Shown piece by piece: positions 35,151 to 47,373 of a DNA stretch of 64,000 bases. The position numbers and the translations under genes were made by a program. Origin of the DNA: Calendula officinalis (Eukaryota > Streptophyta > Magnoliopsida > Asterales > Asteraceae); assembly GCA_963853835.1 (NCBI GenBank), contig OY970826.1, positions 2,588,001 to 2,652,000 of the forward strand, given 5' to 3'. Within the stretch, counting starts at the first letter, position 1; every line of letters begins with the position of its first letter. The notes beneath the pieces were generated by a model. That model saw only the letters and a list, made by a program, of their open reading frames with translations. It was not told the DNA's origin and made no database searches.

Positions 35151-36497
35151 TTTAAAGGTAAACTACCTAAGATACAACCCTAACTCTTTATATTGATAGT
35201 TATTATCAAGAATGAATACATAGAAAATATTCTATGAATGCAAATTAAATTAATACACAATTCGATAAACTTTAACTTGGAGACTAGCAAGTAGCACCAG
35301 TCAATAGGTCTAACTTGCTGTAGTAGTTAGTGAAATAATTGTTTTATTAGGGAACGATAAAGAATAGTCCAAATTACTTTAAAAACATATGTTTATATAT
35401 GAATAAATATAAAAAGAACGATTAAATATATTTATATTAAATTATTTTATTTTATACATAATTACATAATTCGACAATGATTTTTTTCCTTCGTAAAAAG
35501 CCTACCAACTAAGTTGTCGGTACGATTTTTCCGACGGAACTTAAAGCTGTAACACTCAACTCAATATATAATTGAATCTTAATGATGTAGTTAAAATTTA
35601 TAAAAGAGTATGGTGATTTTTACGCCATATTTTTTAATCCGTATACCATAATAATTACATTATAAGCTTGTACAGTCTGCAGTAATACTTCTGTTGTGTG
35701 GTGTATACATAATACATTAAAAGATGTGGTACACAAATTAATTCCCTTACAAAAGGGCCTTTTAGCCACAAAAATGCAATTTGATACATTTTGTGTTTAA
35801 CTTTAATGAGATGATATTTGAACTAAGTAAACTATTATCCACACCACGCTGTACAACATTTAAAATGAACTATACACGTACTATAAAATAATAATTGTGA
35901 AGTACAATATAGTTTTTATGGTGTAGAAATCACCGATGTTAATTTTACATCCATATGGTAAAAAACCGTTGATTGAATTGGTCAAATACGCAGGATATTA
36001 GGAAGGCAGAAAGTTGTTATGACTCTCAGTCAACTATATAAGTTGTAATCCGTTACAATCTCCGTTTCAAAATAAGTGATACATCCTCCATCATTAGAAA
36101 GTTTCAAAATAAGTGATATACTTTGAAACTTACCTTATTTGGAAACCCACATCCATTTACCTTTACTTACACTTTTTAATATCATTAACTTCACTTTAAT
36201 TAAAATTTAGGAAATCCACGGTCCTGAGAATTTTAAGGCCCTGTGCAATTTACCTAAAAATAACCCTAAAACTTTGAAAAATATAAACAATAACATTCTT
36301 ATATTTATTTAATCTCATAATATAATTAAAAGGAGAACTTAGAATTTTCGTTTTTTCTAATGTTTTTCATTAATTACGAGATTCATGTTTTTTTAATTTT
36401 AAGAGGCATACTAAAACATAGAAAAGAATAAAAAATAGGTTTTAGCATAATTGATTAATCTTCTAACTTAGTTAAGAATTTGTGCCTAATTAATAGA

Positions 36498-36645
36498 AAA
36501 ATGATAATGACAGCCCTAAGGGCTGTCAATAAGAAGACAAAAATTATGTAAAAACTACCCCTGAATTTTAGAAACACTACTTTATCCGTGGAGGTACAAA
36601 CATTTTAAGAACGTTAGAAATCGCCCTAAGGACTGTCATTAATAT
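36498..36645. mobile_element. MITE with GACAGCCCTAAGGGCTGTC end palindrome
   Basis: The left end ATGATAATGACAGCCCTAAG and right end GGACTGTCATTAAT are inverse copies. It is the second of three copies (16514, 58755). Confidence 0.6.
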
Positions 36646-36870
36646 TGGACATTAGTAAAATTTTGGGCCCCTATTTACAAGTGGGCCCTGTTCATTAGCA
36701 CTATTGAACTTGGGTGTGGTTGGACCTGCTCGCTCTACTAATTATTTAATTTAATCCAATTAACTTTTATTATAATGTTTTACCTAAAAAACGTGAAATT
36801 CAAAGTATATCATCAGGAAGTATTTTATTCATATTACATTATTATATTATATATGTAGATGTAAATAGTT

Positions 36871-36880
36871 TATATATAGA
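36871..36880 (+). promoter_or_regulatory. TATA box of the YGRxD peptide gene
   Basis: TATATATAGA lies 68-75 bp upstream of the start codon. It is conserved in the paralogue at about 48130. Confidence 0.5.
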
Positions 36881-36945
36881 TACACGTACTCTTGGATATT
36901 CATTCAGTTCATAGTCTTCTTTGCATAACAATAACAAAGGAGATC

Positions 36946-37924
36946 ATGAAGTTTGCTCTCTTTTTCTTAATTTTCTTTGCTATTCTTGGAGCTTATGATG
37001 CTCGACATCTAAAAGGTATATAATTATCTATAAGTAGTTTACATAGCTTTTAATATATTAATATGACGTTAGTGTTCAGTAAAAGAATCTTTTTTGAACG
37101 GTTAACACACACTACATAAATCTGAACTATTTTGAGACACTACATAAATCTGAACTATTTTTCTCAAAATGACTTGAACTCATAATCTTATGGGACATCT
37201 AAACGCCGGTAGAAAAATTAATACGTTGTTTTGTTTGCAGACGGGCTTATATACGGAAGATTGGACCGCCAAACACCATTTCAAGAGGCCGAGGTGATCC
37301 AAATGGTAACCGGAGAGAGAGAATTCCAATCACCACCATCATTGTTACAAGATAGGACTTCATATGTTGGACTAGAAGTCCCCTCAAAAGCACCACCACC
37401 ACCAAAGGATGCACCATCGAAAGGCCATGCAACTTATGGCCGAGATAACACAAAATCTCTGCCATCGCCAACGGTAGCACCATCACGGGGTCAAACAAAT
37501 TTTGGCCAGGATATTTCGAATTCAAATAGTCAAACCACATTCTCGGAAGAACTAGAAGGTGTATATAGCCAAGCTTTTAAAAGTTTTAGTATAAAATCAT
37601 AAATTAAAAAGTATGGTACGCAAAATAAAATAAATTCTAATCAACTTGTAAATATTGTCCGATAACTTTACAGATCTTCCAACTATGGTGTTACACAAAC
37701 CAAAAGGTTATATGGATGTGACTGTATATGGCCGAAATGATCTTAGAACGCCACACAATCTGAACCAACCTGGTACTTCATACGGGCACGAGATGTATGG
37801 TCGAGTTGACCCTATACGACCAAGGTTTATGGCGTCTATTTGCCTAGAGGGTGGAAATGCATGTACCGAATTATCTTACTTGTTGCCATCGTATGTCATC
37901 AGATTATTTAACTTTAGGGGATGA
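36946..37924 (+). CDS. Secreted repeat peptide precursor (YGRxD family), copy A
   Basis: Exons 36946-37015, 37241-37558 and 37674-37924 join to 212 residues. Residues 1-20 (MKFALFFLIFFAILGAYDAR) are a clear signal peptide. The mature part carries spaced repeats of the form YGRxDxxxP: YGRLDRQTP (28), YGRDN (89), FGQD (111), YGRNDLRTP (148), YGRVDPIRP (171). A Pro-rich stretch KAPPPPKDAPSKGHATYG (73-90) is echoed by VAPSRGQTNFGQD (102-114). Two cysteines (C186, C193) lie near the C-terminus. I do not recognise the family. The PPPPKDAPSKGH core recalls IDA-type peptides (PIPPSAPSKRH), but this is only a resemblance. Signal peptide, repeats and lack of a catalytic fold suggest a secreted precursor cut into peptides, or a small wall protein. 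A broken paralogue lies 11 kb downstream. Confidence 0.72.
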
Positions 37925-38015
37925 AGTGTAATTTGAATTTTTATTGGTCAAAGAATTGTAATTCTTAAAGAATAATTGGCTACTTAGGTTTGAATGTATG
38001 ATAATGATAGTACTG

Positions 38016-38920
38016 TTGGAAAATTACGTATTGAAAATAAATTTTCACTAATTTTGAACACATATAATTATATATATAATTAAGAGTTAGCATCTTAATC
38101 GGATAAACGTAAAATTTTTGGTAAAACTTCTTAATAAACATCTGAATAAAAAATTTAAGTCTTTTTTTCCTGCTAATCAGACAAATCTAAGTGGAAACAT
38201 TCATAATCTTGTATTATTCAGACAATGTCGGTCCAATCAATTTTTAGACCCTGTGCAAAAGTTTAAAAATATGCCCCTAAAGTAATTTTTTTCCAAATAA
38301 CTAAAAAATTTCCGCCAAATTAAAAGTGTCGCCCTAATCTCCACATATTTTTTATATTTCCGTTGGACTTATCTTGATTCAAATGAGTTCACACATATGT
38401 ATACGTCAACTATTTTTTTTAAAGTGAGCTCTAAATATTGTAGGCCCTGAGCGGTCGCCCTTGTCGCCCATGCTCATGAACAACCCTGTATTCAAATATT
38501 AATTATTCAAATGACATATAAGCTTCTAATTCTAGTAGATTATCGGAATATGAAGATGCAAATGGTGTGCTTTAAATAGTAAACTTACGAACGTTTGAAT
38601 ATAACTCATAATTTTATCACGTGGTGTAGAAATGTTTAATGTGGGCTGAGAACAATAAACTGAATGGACCTGACTTGAGCTGCAAGGACTAGTTTCATAC
38701 GATTTCGGATACTAAATTATTGAACGATTTGGGTGCTTTATAATTGCAATCAAAATATTTTGCAATTAGCACCTATTCTTTGACCAGCGTGACATGCTTT
38801 TTTTCCTAATGTTCTTATTTCGTATTTACAAGTATTGGAATTCAAGAACTATACTAAATAGCCCAACAAGTTCAAGCACACATAATGTATTTTTTATTTT
38901 ATTTCTGGACTAAATGGTAA
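38016..38920. other. Spacer between the tandem units
   Basis: AT-rich DNA with no gene or clear element recognised on either strand. Confidence 0.4.
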
Positions 38921-38927
38921 CCGAATC

Positions 38928-39246
38928 ATGAAGCAGGAGAATAGCTCTGATGTTGGTAAAACAGTTATTGTTGCAGTTAAAGCATCTAAAGAAATTCCAA
39001 AAAAAAAAAAATGGTTTGGCTTGGGCTTTGGCTCATGTGTTTCAACCAGGACATTGTTTTACTTTAATTCTTGTTATTCCTTCACAATTCCGCAAAATTC
39101 AGGCAATATACTATTTTATCACAATTGAGATAAATAAAAAATGTTGGATGTAAAAATTACTAAGAATTTGTTGTTTTGTCCAATTTAGGTATAAAATTAT
39201 GGGGTCTACCAAGATTTACTGTCATTACCGGGAGGCTGGGGACTTT
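38928..39246 (+). pseudogene. Fragment of a USP-domain receptor-like kinase gene
   Basis: 38928-39101 reads SDVGKTVIVAVKASKEIPK, then, after a shift in an A-run at about 39000-39011, LAWALAHVFQPGHCFTLILV and IPSQFRKIQ. After a stretch that looks like a retained intron (acceptor near 39190) it resumes KLWGLPRFTVITGRLGTL. This follows the N-terminus of the inactive protein kinase SELMODRAFT_444075-like group (VIVAVKASKEIPKTALVWAL, then RKLWGFPRF), whose N-terminal domain resembles universal stress proteins. The kinase domain is absent. How the piece arrived is unclear. Confidence 0.7.
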
Positions 39247-39279
39247 GGTCTAGTTTTTTATTTGCACTAGTATTCATAA

Positions 39280-39603
39280 GACGGGTGCCAATGGCCCCCG
39301 CCGGTTGGCACCGCCGGTTGGGGCACCGTTGGCATGGTCCGTCTCTTTTCCCGCCGGTTTGTCGCCACTTGCATTCTCGTGAGTTTGAAGACGGAGGAAG
39401 TAACGCGTTAGTTTAATTAGGTGGGGCCAAAAGGGGTATTTTGTGTGTGTGTGTGTTTTGTAATGGTGGGTCCCAAAAAATTGAAGGGAATGTGTATTGT
39501 TGGCATGAGTACGTCAGTTTAATGTTAGTTAGTGTGTCTGCTGACGTGACGCTGATTTGGCAACAACTGACGGTATCAGTGATGACCACCACTGGGAGCA
39601 ATC
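39280..39603. mobile_element. Harbinger-type MITE, TAA target duplication
   Basis: TAA at 39277-39279 and 39604-39606 flanks GACGGGTGCCAATGG and a decayed right end (CCACTGGGAGCAATC). It shares GGTGGGTCCCAAAAAATT and GCTGATTTGGCAACAA with the 49054 element. Confidence 0.75.
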
Positions 39604-40331
39604 TAAGTCTGAATAAGTTTTTTTTTATTTCTATTTTTAGTTTTGATGCCTTATTAAAAATGGTTTTCTAACATGTGCCCCCTAAGCACATGTTTAGGTG
39701 CATTAACTCACTTAAAAATTTGATTAAAACTTCAAAATGCATTGAATACATGTCTTTCAAAATATAACTTATAAACTTTATTGATAATTATAACACTTTA
39801 TAAAAAAAATGAGTGAGTTAATGCATCCTATCATGTGCCTAGGGGGCACATGTTAGAAAAACTCTATTAAAAAAGAACAAGAACTTGTTAATTCATGCGT
39901 CATTAAGTTTAAGTGGGCTATTTTTTTTCCCACTTCGCCCGGGGTAGCAAAATTAATTGGACCGCTGCTCAAGAGTTAACTATATAAAAACAGATGTAAA
40001 ACGGTTACAAATTGCAATTAACAGTTATTCGTATGTTGATTTTTGCATAATTATATCAACCTAAAGTTTTTGCACAATTCGATCTTCCATGAACTGAACT
40101 TAATCGATCAAATATGCTTACGAAATCACTTAATGAAATGAACGAAAAATCAAGTCAAAATGAGAGCAAAAAACAACTTATTAGCCATTTACTTGCTCCG
40201 ATGATGAAATTAGGGTTTCAATTAACAAAAACCCCAAATACAACAGTAGCCGATGATCAAACGATCTGAAAAAGTAACATTCGAAGTATTATTATCAAAC
40301 AATTGATTCAAAGAACAACACATCGATACAT

Positions 40332-41158
40332 GTCTTTTTTATTGATAAAGATCATTTTTTTACACGGATAAAGAAGGTAAACGGGCAACAAGCTGCGCCG
40401 CTATCCTTTTTGAATTGCAAAACCAATTTTTTTTAAAAACAACGTTTGTGGATCTAGGTGTCATAAGATTGCTATGCATAACACGTTGGACTCTGTTGAG
40501 AAGTTCCACTGCCTCAGGTGCAAGGAAACCGAAAGTGTCAAATGCAAAAGGAATAAACACGTGTTGATTTTCAATGCATGCTTTCTCGTGCTTTGTCACT
40601 TTGCACGAGGCGGCTTTCAAAGCAGCTTGTCCCACCGTAACACCCCGACTACTCAAACCAACGAGAGGAGAAACTCCGGTTAGATCCACACACGCGTGCT
40701 TCCCCCAACCCATCCAAAAACCACAATGTCAGCAGGTCTAAGTGTGGATCTTCTATCCAACGGGTCAGTCAAAAAGTTCACAGGTGCTTCTTTCTTTGCG
40801 GAGATCCCGGCACGCCTACATATGTCAAAAAGGACATCTCGAACCATATCGTGTCGGTACTTGAAACCCGTGAGCTCTTTACAATGAATAGCATGTTCCC
40901 CAAAGGAATGCAAACTTGCCTTGCGACAAACAGGGCATAACGCATCAACCGGAAATAATGGAATCATGAGACGATATTTAAGAATGGCACAATATTCCAC
41001 AGGTGACATATGTTGACCTAGCCTGTCTATGGGAATAGCAAGAAGATAATCCTGAGCATGAGGTGCCCGTAAACAATCAAAAACCGCTTTCTGTCTCACA
41101 TTCATGTCGAAACGAACTTCCAAATCCTTGACCGTTTCACTAAAAAGAAACTCGCCAA
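40332..41158 (-). mobile_element. Truncated retroelement fragment inserted in tandem unit 2
   Basis: Unit 1 reads straight through this point (AAATCGATACATC, then ATCATCAGTATAT). Here about 830 bp separates ATCGATACAT from ATCATCAGAATAT. The minus-strand end has AATAAAAAAGAC, suggesting a poly(A)-type 3' end; the other end stops within coding sequence, as in 5'-truncated non-LTR retrotransposons. Exact target duplications were not resolved. Confidence 0.65.
40360..41123 (-). pseudogene. C-terminus of a plant retroelement protein (zinc-binding + nuclease-like)
   Basis: Two frames joined by a one-base deletion near 40700 give one protein tail. First part: LGQHMSPVEYCAILKYRLMI, a CPVCRKASLHSFGEHAIHC zinc-binding motif (C-x2-C...H...H-x-C), KYRHDMVRDVLFDICRRAGI, RPADIVVFGWVGG. 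Second part, after the shift: KHACVDLTGVSPLVGLSSRG, KVTKHEKACIENQHVFIPFA, FDTFGFLAPEAVELLNRVQR. The zinc motif resembles RT-associated zinc-binding domains. RPAD with a downstream CVDLTGVSPL recalls restriction-like endonuclease tails of non-LTR elements. I associate this wording with proteins from composite genomes. It is dead because of the frameshift. Confidence 0.65.
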
Positions 41159-42070
41159 AATCAAAATATCATCAGAATATATAGATAGAAAATCAGTATA
41201 GATGAACTTACAGATGCATGTATTGAATTGAATGTAAATTTCTTCGAGGTGAAGCAATAATCAATGAGATTAGATATTCAGAAGTATCAGAAAATACAGT
41301 TGCCGCCTATAAATACACCTATAGATACAGATTTTGTATCTATATGTGTCTGAAGGAATTCATGGGAGGAAGAAAAGCTTAAAATCAAAAAATTTGGAAC
41401 ATAAACAAACAGATTGGCTACCGGAATATTGCTAATGATATCATGTTTGATCGTTTGTGGTGGAGTTCATTAAACGACGTCATAACAGGCTAATTATTTT
41501 GCCTCGTAAAATGTTGATATATCAAATTACGAATTAAAGTTATTTTATTGAAGAATAACTTTAATCAGATTTTATTTTATTTTTTTATTTGGGTATGTTT
41601 GTACTTGTTTTATTGTAATATAAATATAATGAAGGATTACAATACGCTATAAGTATAATGGTTAACAAATTAAATTATTCTTGTAAAATTTCCATTAAAG
41701 GATGTATATTAATCAATCGTAAAAAGAAAAGAAATAAACTCTGGTCAATGAGATATATATTTTTTATACAAAATTTACTACCAATTATTATTTTCTAAAT
41801 ATGAAAAGATCATATTACATTAAAAGCTGTTTGATTTAACATCCCTGACCTTGTTAAGAAAGAAAAGAAAACTTGGTATCAAAATTTTAATGTGAGGTAT
41901 GTTAATTTTTGATGTTATCAAAACAAGTGTAAATTCATTTTCTAACAAACTAAAAGTAAAAGGTAGATTTTTGATAATTTACGAATTCAAATACAGTTCA
42001 TTTTAATTAAAGTTCTCTTTATTTTTTAAAATTAATTTTTACTCTGATGATATGAAACTTATTAATGAAA

Positions 42071-43515
42071 AATTAACTAAACAAAAAAAAACATAATTCT
42101 CAAAACTATTTAATTTATGTCTTATAACTCGTCTTTTGTACACATAAAGCTTTTAATTGATGATTTATTGAATCAATTTATGATACACATAAGTAAGCTT
42201 TTAATTGATGGGTTAATGTCACTTTATAATGGCATATTCCCATTGATATGGACTGATGATTTGGCTGATGACATGATACTTTGATTAGGTGCTATTATGA
42301 CATGTCATTGTCTAAGTGGCAAAACTTTTTTTAATATATATAAAGATTTGATTCATTCAATTTGTTTTTTAAACAAAAAAAAAAAATTAGGGGTTTGTAA
42401 AAAGGTGATGATTTTTACACCACATGTTTTAATTATCTACCACAATTATTGCATTGTTTACTTGTACAGTATGCGGATTTAATTGTACAGTGTGGTATAG
42501 GCATCAAAAAGTGTGGTAGCAAAATTAATTCCCTTTGTAAAAGTATGATCTTATATTTTCTAAACTAAAATATGTTAAAGATAAAACGACACTTAATATT
42601 ATTATATATTACGTATTTTTAAATAATATTATATATATAAAAAATGAGTTTCAATATTAATGTTGCATGCATTAATTCCATGTTTTTAATTTCAATATTA
42701 TATTATACAATTACAATATTAATAAATACGATATTAATAAATACAATATTAATTACAATTACAATATTATATATATTGAGCTTCTTCTTCCCCATTACGT
42801 TAGTAAATGTTAGGGTCAATGAGAGATCTCAAAATTGAAGCAGAAAATAACGGTTTGTGAAATCAAAGCCATCATAAAAGTGGAATATATAGGGGGAAAT
42901 TAGAAAACAGAGTTTCCAAACGAAATTGAACCCATCCGTTTATTCCAACCTTAAATTCAACGGTTACAACCGAACATCCTTAAATAATAACCTCAACCCT
43001 ATATTAATGCTTGGCCAGTTACGTCGGGTTTAACGTTGGGTTTAATTCCATGTTAATTCCAGCCGTTACACAAATGTGCATTCCCTCCAATATATATTCA
43101 CATACCAGTAAGGCTTGCCAAACTTTCCTTCCATCTTAATTCCATTATGGGAAATGATTTGTTCAAGGCAATTTATATTTTATACAATGTAAATTAGAAT
43201 TTTTCAAGGCAATTAAATAACTTTATCTGTCTTAAATAACTTTATTTGCCTTAGATAAGTAAATTATGCCTTGAACAAATCAATTCCCTTCTATTATGTA
43301 TCACGACTTCATTTACTTGGCAAATAGAATCAGACCATTCGACAATTATATGGCAACTTTCACCTTCCTCCATATATCCATACAAGGTTAATAACACTTT
43401 CATTTAATATGAAAACATAATGTATATCTTACTTTTTTGAAGTTTTTAGGCTTTTGGTCACCATTTTGATCTGCGTATTTAATAAAAATTAAGTATTTTT
43501 TGGTAATAACAAATT
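42071..43515. other. Non-coding part of tandem unit 2
   Basis: AT-rich. About 42400-42540 shares a diverged repeat with 35605-35750 (GATTTTTACACCACAT, TGTGGTA). About 42660-42770 is an AATATTAAT-type low-complexity tract. No gene was recognised. Confidence 0.4.
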
Positions 43516-43520
43516 GGCAG

Positions 43521-43640
43521 TGTGGGATGACAAGGAAGAAGGAAAAGAAATCAGTCAACAATGGGAAGATGATGATGATGTGAATGATGATTTCTCTTTG
43601 CAACTAAAAAGCGAGAACTCGGAAACGATATTGAGAAAAA
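43521..43640 (+). pseudogene. Orphan exon of a DSS1/SEM1 proteasome subunit gene
   Basis: After a TTGGCAG acceptor the frame reads VWDDKEEGKEISQQWEDDDD, VNDDFSLQLKSE, and ends at a GTAAGTG donor. This is the acidic second half of DSS1/SEM1 (KEVSQQWEDDWDDDDVNDDF), a roughly 75-residue subunit of the 26S proteasome lid and BRCA2 partner. A nine-base deletion removes the WDD that normally follows WED. I found no first exon (EFEEFEINE-type) in the upstream 2 kb. It is probably a stray copied exon, though a distant first exon cannot be ruled out. Confidence 0.6.
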
Positions 43641-44661
43641 GTAAGTGATTTTTACTTACTCAGGACCGTTTGAGAAATAGCAAATAAGTGATTTCACCTT
43701 CCTTCTCCGTTTTCGCTTTGACACTTTCATTTTTTTATATTAATTCGTGGTGTATTGAAGTATGATATACAGGTACAGTTTATCTTTGTTTAGCAAATTA
43801 CGCTAGCAATTACACATGTTGAATTCATGTAAATTCGCAATATTTATTCACCTTTAATTATCATATTTGGTTCTTGATGATGTTACTTTTTTTCCCATTT
43901 AAATGCTAATTGTTTGGTGGTTTAACACTTTAACACACTATTATGGGTTAAGGTCATTGATTGAATTTTATTTGTCGTTACAGATATTCGTTAAAATGAT
44001 ACTCTTAAATAAAAGTAAAATCCTGAAGCAACCAGAGGCTCAAGAGAATCAGATCGCAAAGTACTCGATGTCGTTAAAAGCAAAAAAGGAACGCTAATTA
44101 GGACATCGGAAAATTAAAACATGATAATTGTGGTAATTGTTTATTTAAGATGATATTATTATATTGATTTTGTTGTAGTATACCAAATGAAGTGATTCAA
44201 ATAAAAGGGAGAATGTAAAAAGCTTTGAATCTATATGGTTGAATGATGCCTCCAAATTGGTAACATATTTGAACTTGAAGTACCATCTCTAAATGGAGGT
44301 GAATTTTAAAATTTTGCGATAGAGGTGGAAGTTTTGACCGATTTGCTTATAAATGGGTTGATTTGGGTTGTTTTAAAACTTAAATTCAAACGGATCAACA
44401 CATTGAAAATCAACCAAAGTGTTTCAAATGCTTAATGTAGCTTCAAATTAGTCCTCTAAATAAAACATGGGCTTACGTTTGCAGTTGAATAAGAGATTAC
44501 TGGATGGAAAGTGGTTGCACAACAAGAGGTTGCAACAAGTAAATCTATGGAACAAGAATATGTAGCACATGTATATTCACATTTAATTGTATATGTATGT
44601 GTTCGTGCTTCCTGGATAACCTGGGCTTACTGAAACCGTCAGCCCAACTGTTTCCCTTTAA

Positions 44662-45834
44662 GGGTGTGTATGGTACAGAGAATTGGGAGGAGAGAAATGG
44701 AATTGACACCCAATTCCTTTGTTTGGTTACATAGAGAAAGGGAGAGGAAGGAGAATTGTCAATTCCTATTCTCTAGTTTTGTTTCTCCTTGCAAGCAAGG
44801 GAAAAGGTGGGAATTGAAAAGTAGGGAATTGGAAAAAAAAAAAGCGGAGACTTGAAAGCCCAACTTTATCACTTCGTCTTTTTAAAACACGTAGCTGCCC
44901 CTAGAAACCTTCGTTCGTTCGTACGTACGTAGAAGGAGAAAACCTCCGTTCTTCATAGCTTCTTTCCAACAAGGTATTCTCTCTCTCTCTCTCGAACTGA
45001 ACACAAATTCGTTTCCATATGGTTGATTTTCACCCATGTCGAACTGAACACAAATTTGTTTCTATATGCTTGATTTTGATTCAATTAAATTAGTTTCTTT
45101 AAGTATGTGATAATTCTTAATTTTTGAACCACGTGATCCATGGCGAACAGAACATAAATCATGATTTATTTATAGAAATCAAGACTTGATTTTTAATATT
45201 ATAAATCCTATTTGTGATTTAGTTTATAAATCAAGACTTGATTCTTAATATGTCTCGTGATTTGATTTTTGTTAAGTAGTTTAGTAATTTACATATTGTG
45301 TAGTTGAGATGACAAAATTACTTTTGAGACAAAGAATAGTTGTCATAAGTGCATTTTATGCCATGTATGTTATGATCCGTTGGTGGATGATGTGTAGTCA
45401 TCGTTTTCGTCGTTCTATTGAATCAAGAACGTTACATACAAAATATTACATGAGTTACCAAAATAGGTGTGATAACATGGAGATGATTGAATTGATGTTT
45501 TTGAAAGTGACAATAGTTTATGTTTTTTGGATGTTATTATTGATTTTATTAAAGCGCTTTAGTTATTAATTTATCCATGAATTTTGTATGTTATAATAAT
45601 GATTTTTGTGGGAAAAAAATATGTTTGCTAATTATAAAGTTTGTACAATTATCTACTGATTTGTTTTGTTATACCAAACAAGAGAAATGATTCTCTCCTG
45701 CAATTCTCTGTTGAAGTCTCTGTGCTACCAAACAGATGAGTCAATTCTCTTTCTCCAGACTAATTCCCTTTCTCTGCAATTCTATTCTCTGCAACCATTT
45801 CCCTGCAATTCCATTCTCTGTACCAAACGTACCC
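44662..45834. mobile_element. Non-autonomous Harbinger-type element, TAA duplication
   Basis: TAA at 44659-44661 and 45835-45837 flanks inverted ends GGGTGTGTATGGTACAGAGA and TCTCTGTACCAAACGTACCC. Subterminal GGAATTGAC / CAATTCC words repeat at both ends. The middle holds a transposase remnant. Confidence 0.82.
45309..45569 (+). pseudogene. Possible Harbinger transposase N-terminal remnant
   Basis: The frame reads FRRSIESRTLHTKYYMSYQN, RCDNMEMIEL, and in another frame DVFESDNSLCFLDVIID. Harbinger transposases start with a basic RRYRR-x-YYMS-like stretch followed by SD-x-x-C, so this fits a truncated and frameshifted N-terminus. Alone the match is weak; the surrounding Harbinger ends make it plausible. 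Confidence 0.4.
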
Positions 45835-47373
45835 TAATTATTTATAAATGGTGTAAGTTTTCTCTATTTTTAAACCCATAAGCGTTTAAGCTTAATTATG
45901 TGAGCCTAATGGTCGTTTCAGTCCATATACATTCTGCTTTTGAGCTTAGGCTTTGGCCCCGCCTAGCAGACAGCTAATTTGGTCCACCAGCGTTATACTG
46001 TATAATTAAAATCAGTTAAACATTATGAGAGGTTTAGTTATACTAAAGCTAATTCACGTAAGTTTCAGTTATACTAGAGCTTTTTAGAAAAGCAAAGTTA
46101 ATTTTTAATCATAAATTATGAAGAATTTATTAGTGCTAATGACATCAAATATCTACGTATTTTAATAAGTAATTAATTTATTTAACAAACCTTTTTTGCC
46201 TCAATAATAGTTATGCTTATAAAGTTGTATGAATAACATGTTTTGTGTTATTGTAATATAAGAACTCATGTTTTTTACTTTTTATTTTCCTACGACACAA
46301 TTTGCTTTGTTTATACCGTACATGTGATACCAACAACTCCGTATCCTGATAAAGCCCATGCTGCCTCGTGATGTATAAAAGATCAAGTAATACCAATAAG
46401 TTACATACTCAACAATATAATTTATGAAGTTTACAAAGATGCATGTAAAATTCATCCTTATAGATATTGGTCATTCAAACATGTATATAAACTTTACGTC
46501 TTCATGACTTCTTTAGTTCACACTATCACTATTTATATTGAGAGTTTATTTTCAAGAATGAATTTTGTCAAACTCATATACATAAAATATATTTTATGAA
46601 TAAAATTTAATTAATACAAAATTATTAGGTAAACGCTGACTTGGAGACTAGCACCAGTCAATGGGTCTAACTTGCGGTAGTAGTTGGTGAAATATTCGTT
46701 TTGTTAGGAAACGATATAGTATAGTCCTAATTACTTTACAAAATTTGTTTTTATATGAAAAAGTTATTAAAGAAAACGTTTAAATATATTATTATATTAT
46801 TTGATAGTAATAGTAATTACATAATTCAGCAAATGATTTTTTTTTTCTTTCTAAAGAGGCTACCAACTAAGTACGAAACTTAAGCTTTAGCTCACAACTG
46901 CGGTTATGGTTTCGGTTTTAAAAATTCATCATTTTTCGGTTTCAGTTCTATTGGTTTCGGTTCGATTCGGTCCGCCGGTCCGGTTTTCGGATAAGGATGA
47001 ACATTTGGCCTAAATAAACCGAACTGGACCGAAGCTGAACTGAACCAACGCTGAAAACATGTAGTCGTTCGAATTCGATTTTAAAAATGCATCGTTTTAA
47101 GTTTCGGTTTTATCGGTCGGTTCGGTTCGATTTTTAGACCACGCTCACCCTCACAAGTCACAACCCAGCATAAAATTACATCTTACATGTCTAACGTCTC
47201 GCAGCTACGACTACAAAGTTGTTAAATTCTACAAAATGGCCTTTTAGCCACAAAAATGCATTTTGAAACAATTTCGTGTTTAATTTATAAGATGTGATTT
47301 TTAGATCACATAAACTACCATATACATCACACTGTACAATATTTAAAATGAACTATACAAGTACTATAATATA

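Larger units (their letters stand above)
34600..38015. repeat. Tandem unit 1, distal part (duplicate of about 46440-49500)
   Basis: Collinear matches include GTCTTCATGACTT, CTTGGAGACTAGC, CACCAGTCAAT, TCTAACTTGC, GTTAGTGAAAT, the whole peptide gene, and downstream AAAGAATTGTAATTCTT and AAGAATAATTG. Confidence 0.8.
39968..42070. repeat. Tandem unit 2, proximal part (duplicate of 23461-31440)
   Basis: It is a compact version of the 23.5-31.4 kb stretch and lacks all four insertions found there. It is itself interrupted by a retroelement fragment (about 40332-41158). No MRS2 coding exon lies to its left, so the upstream region was duplicated without the gene body. Confidence 0.85.

Noticed and set aside
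42644..42838. 64-codon ORF with repeated Ile-Leu-Thr text
   Set aside because: It is the translation of an AATATTAAT low-complexity tract.
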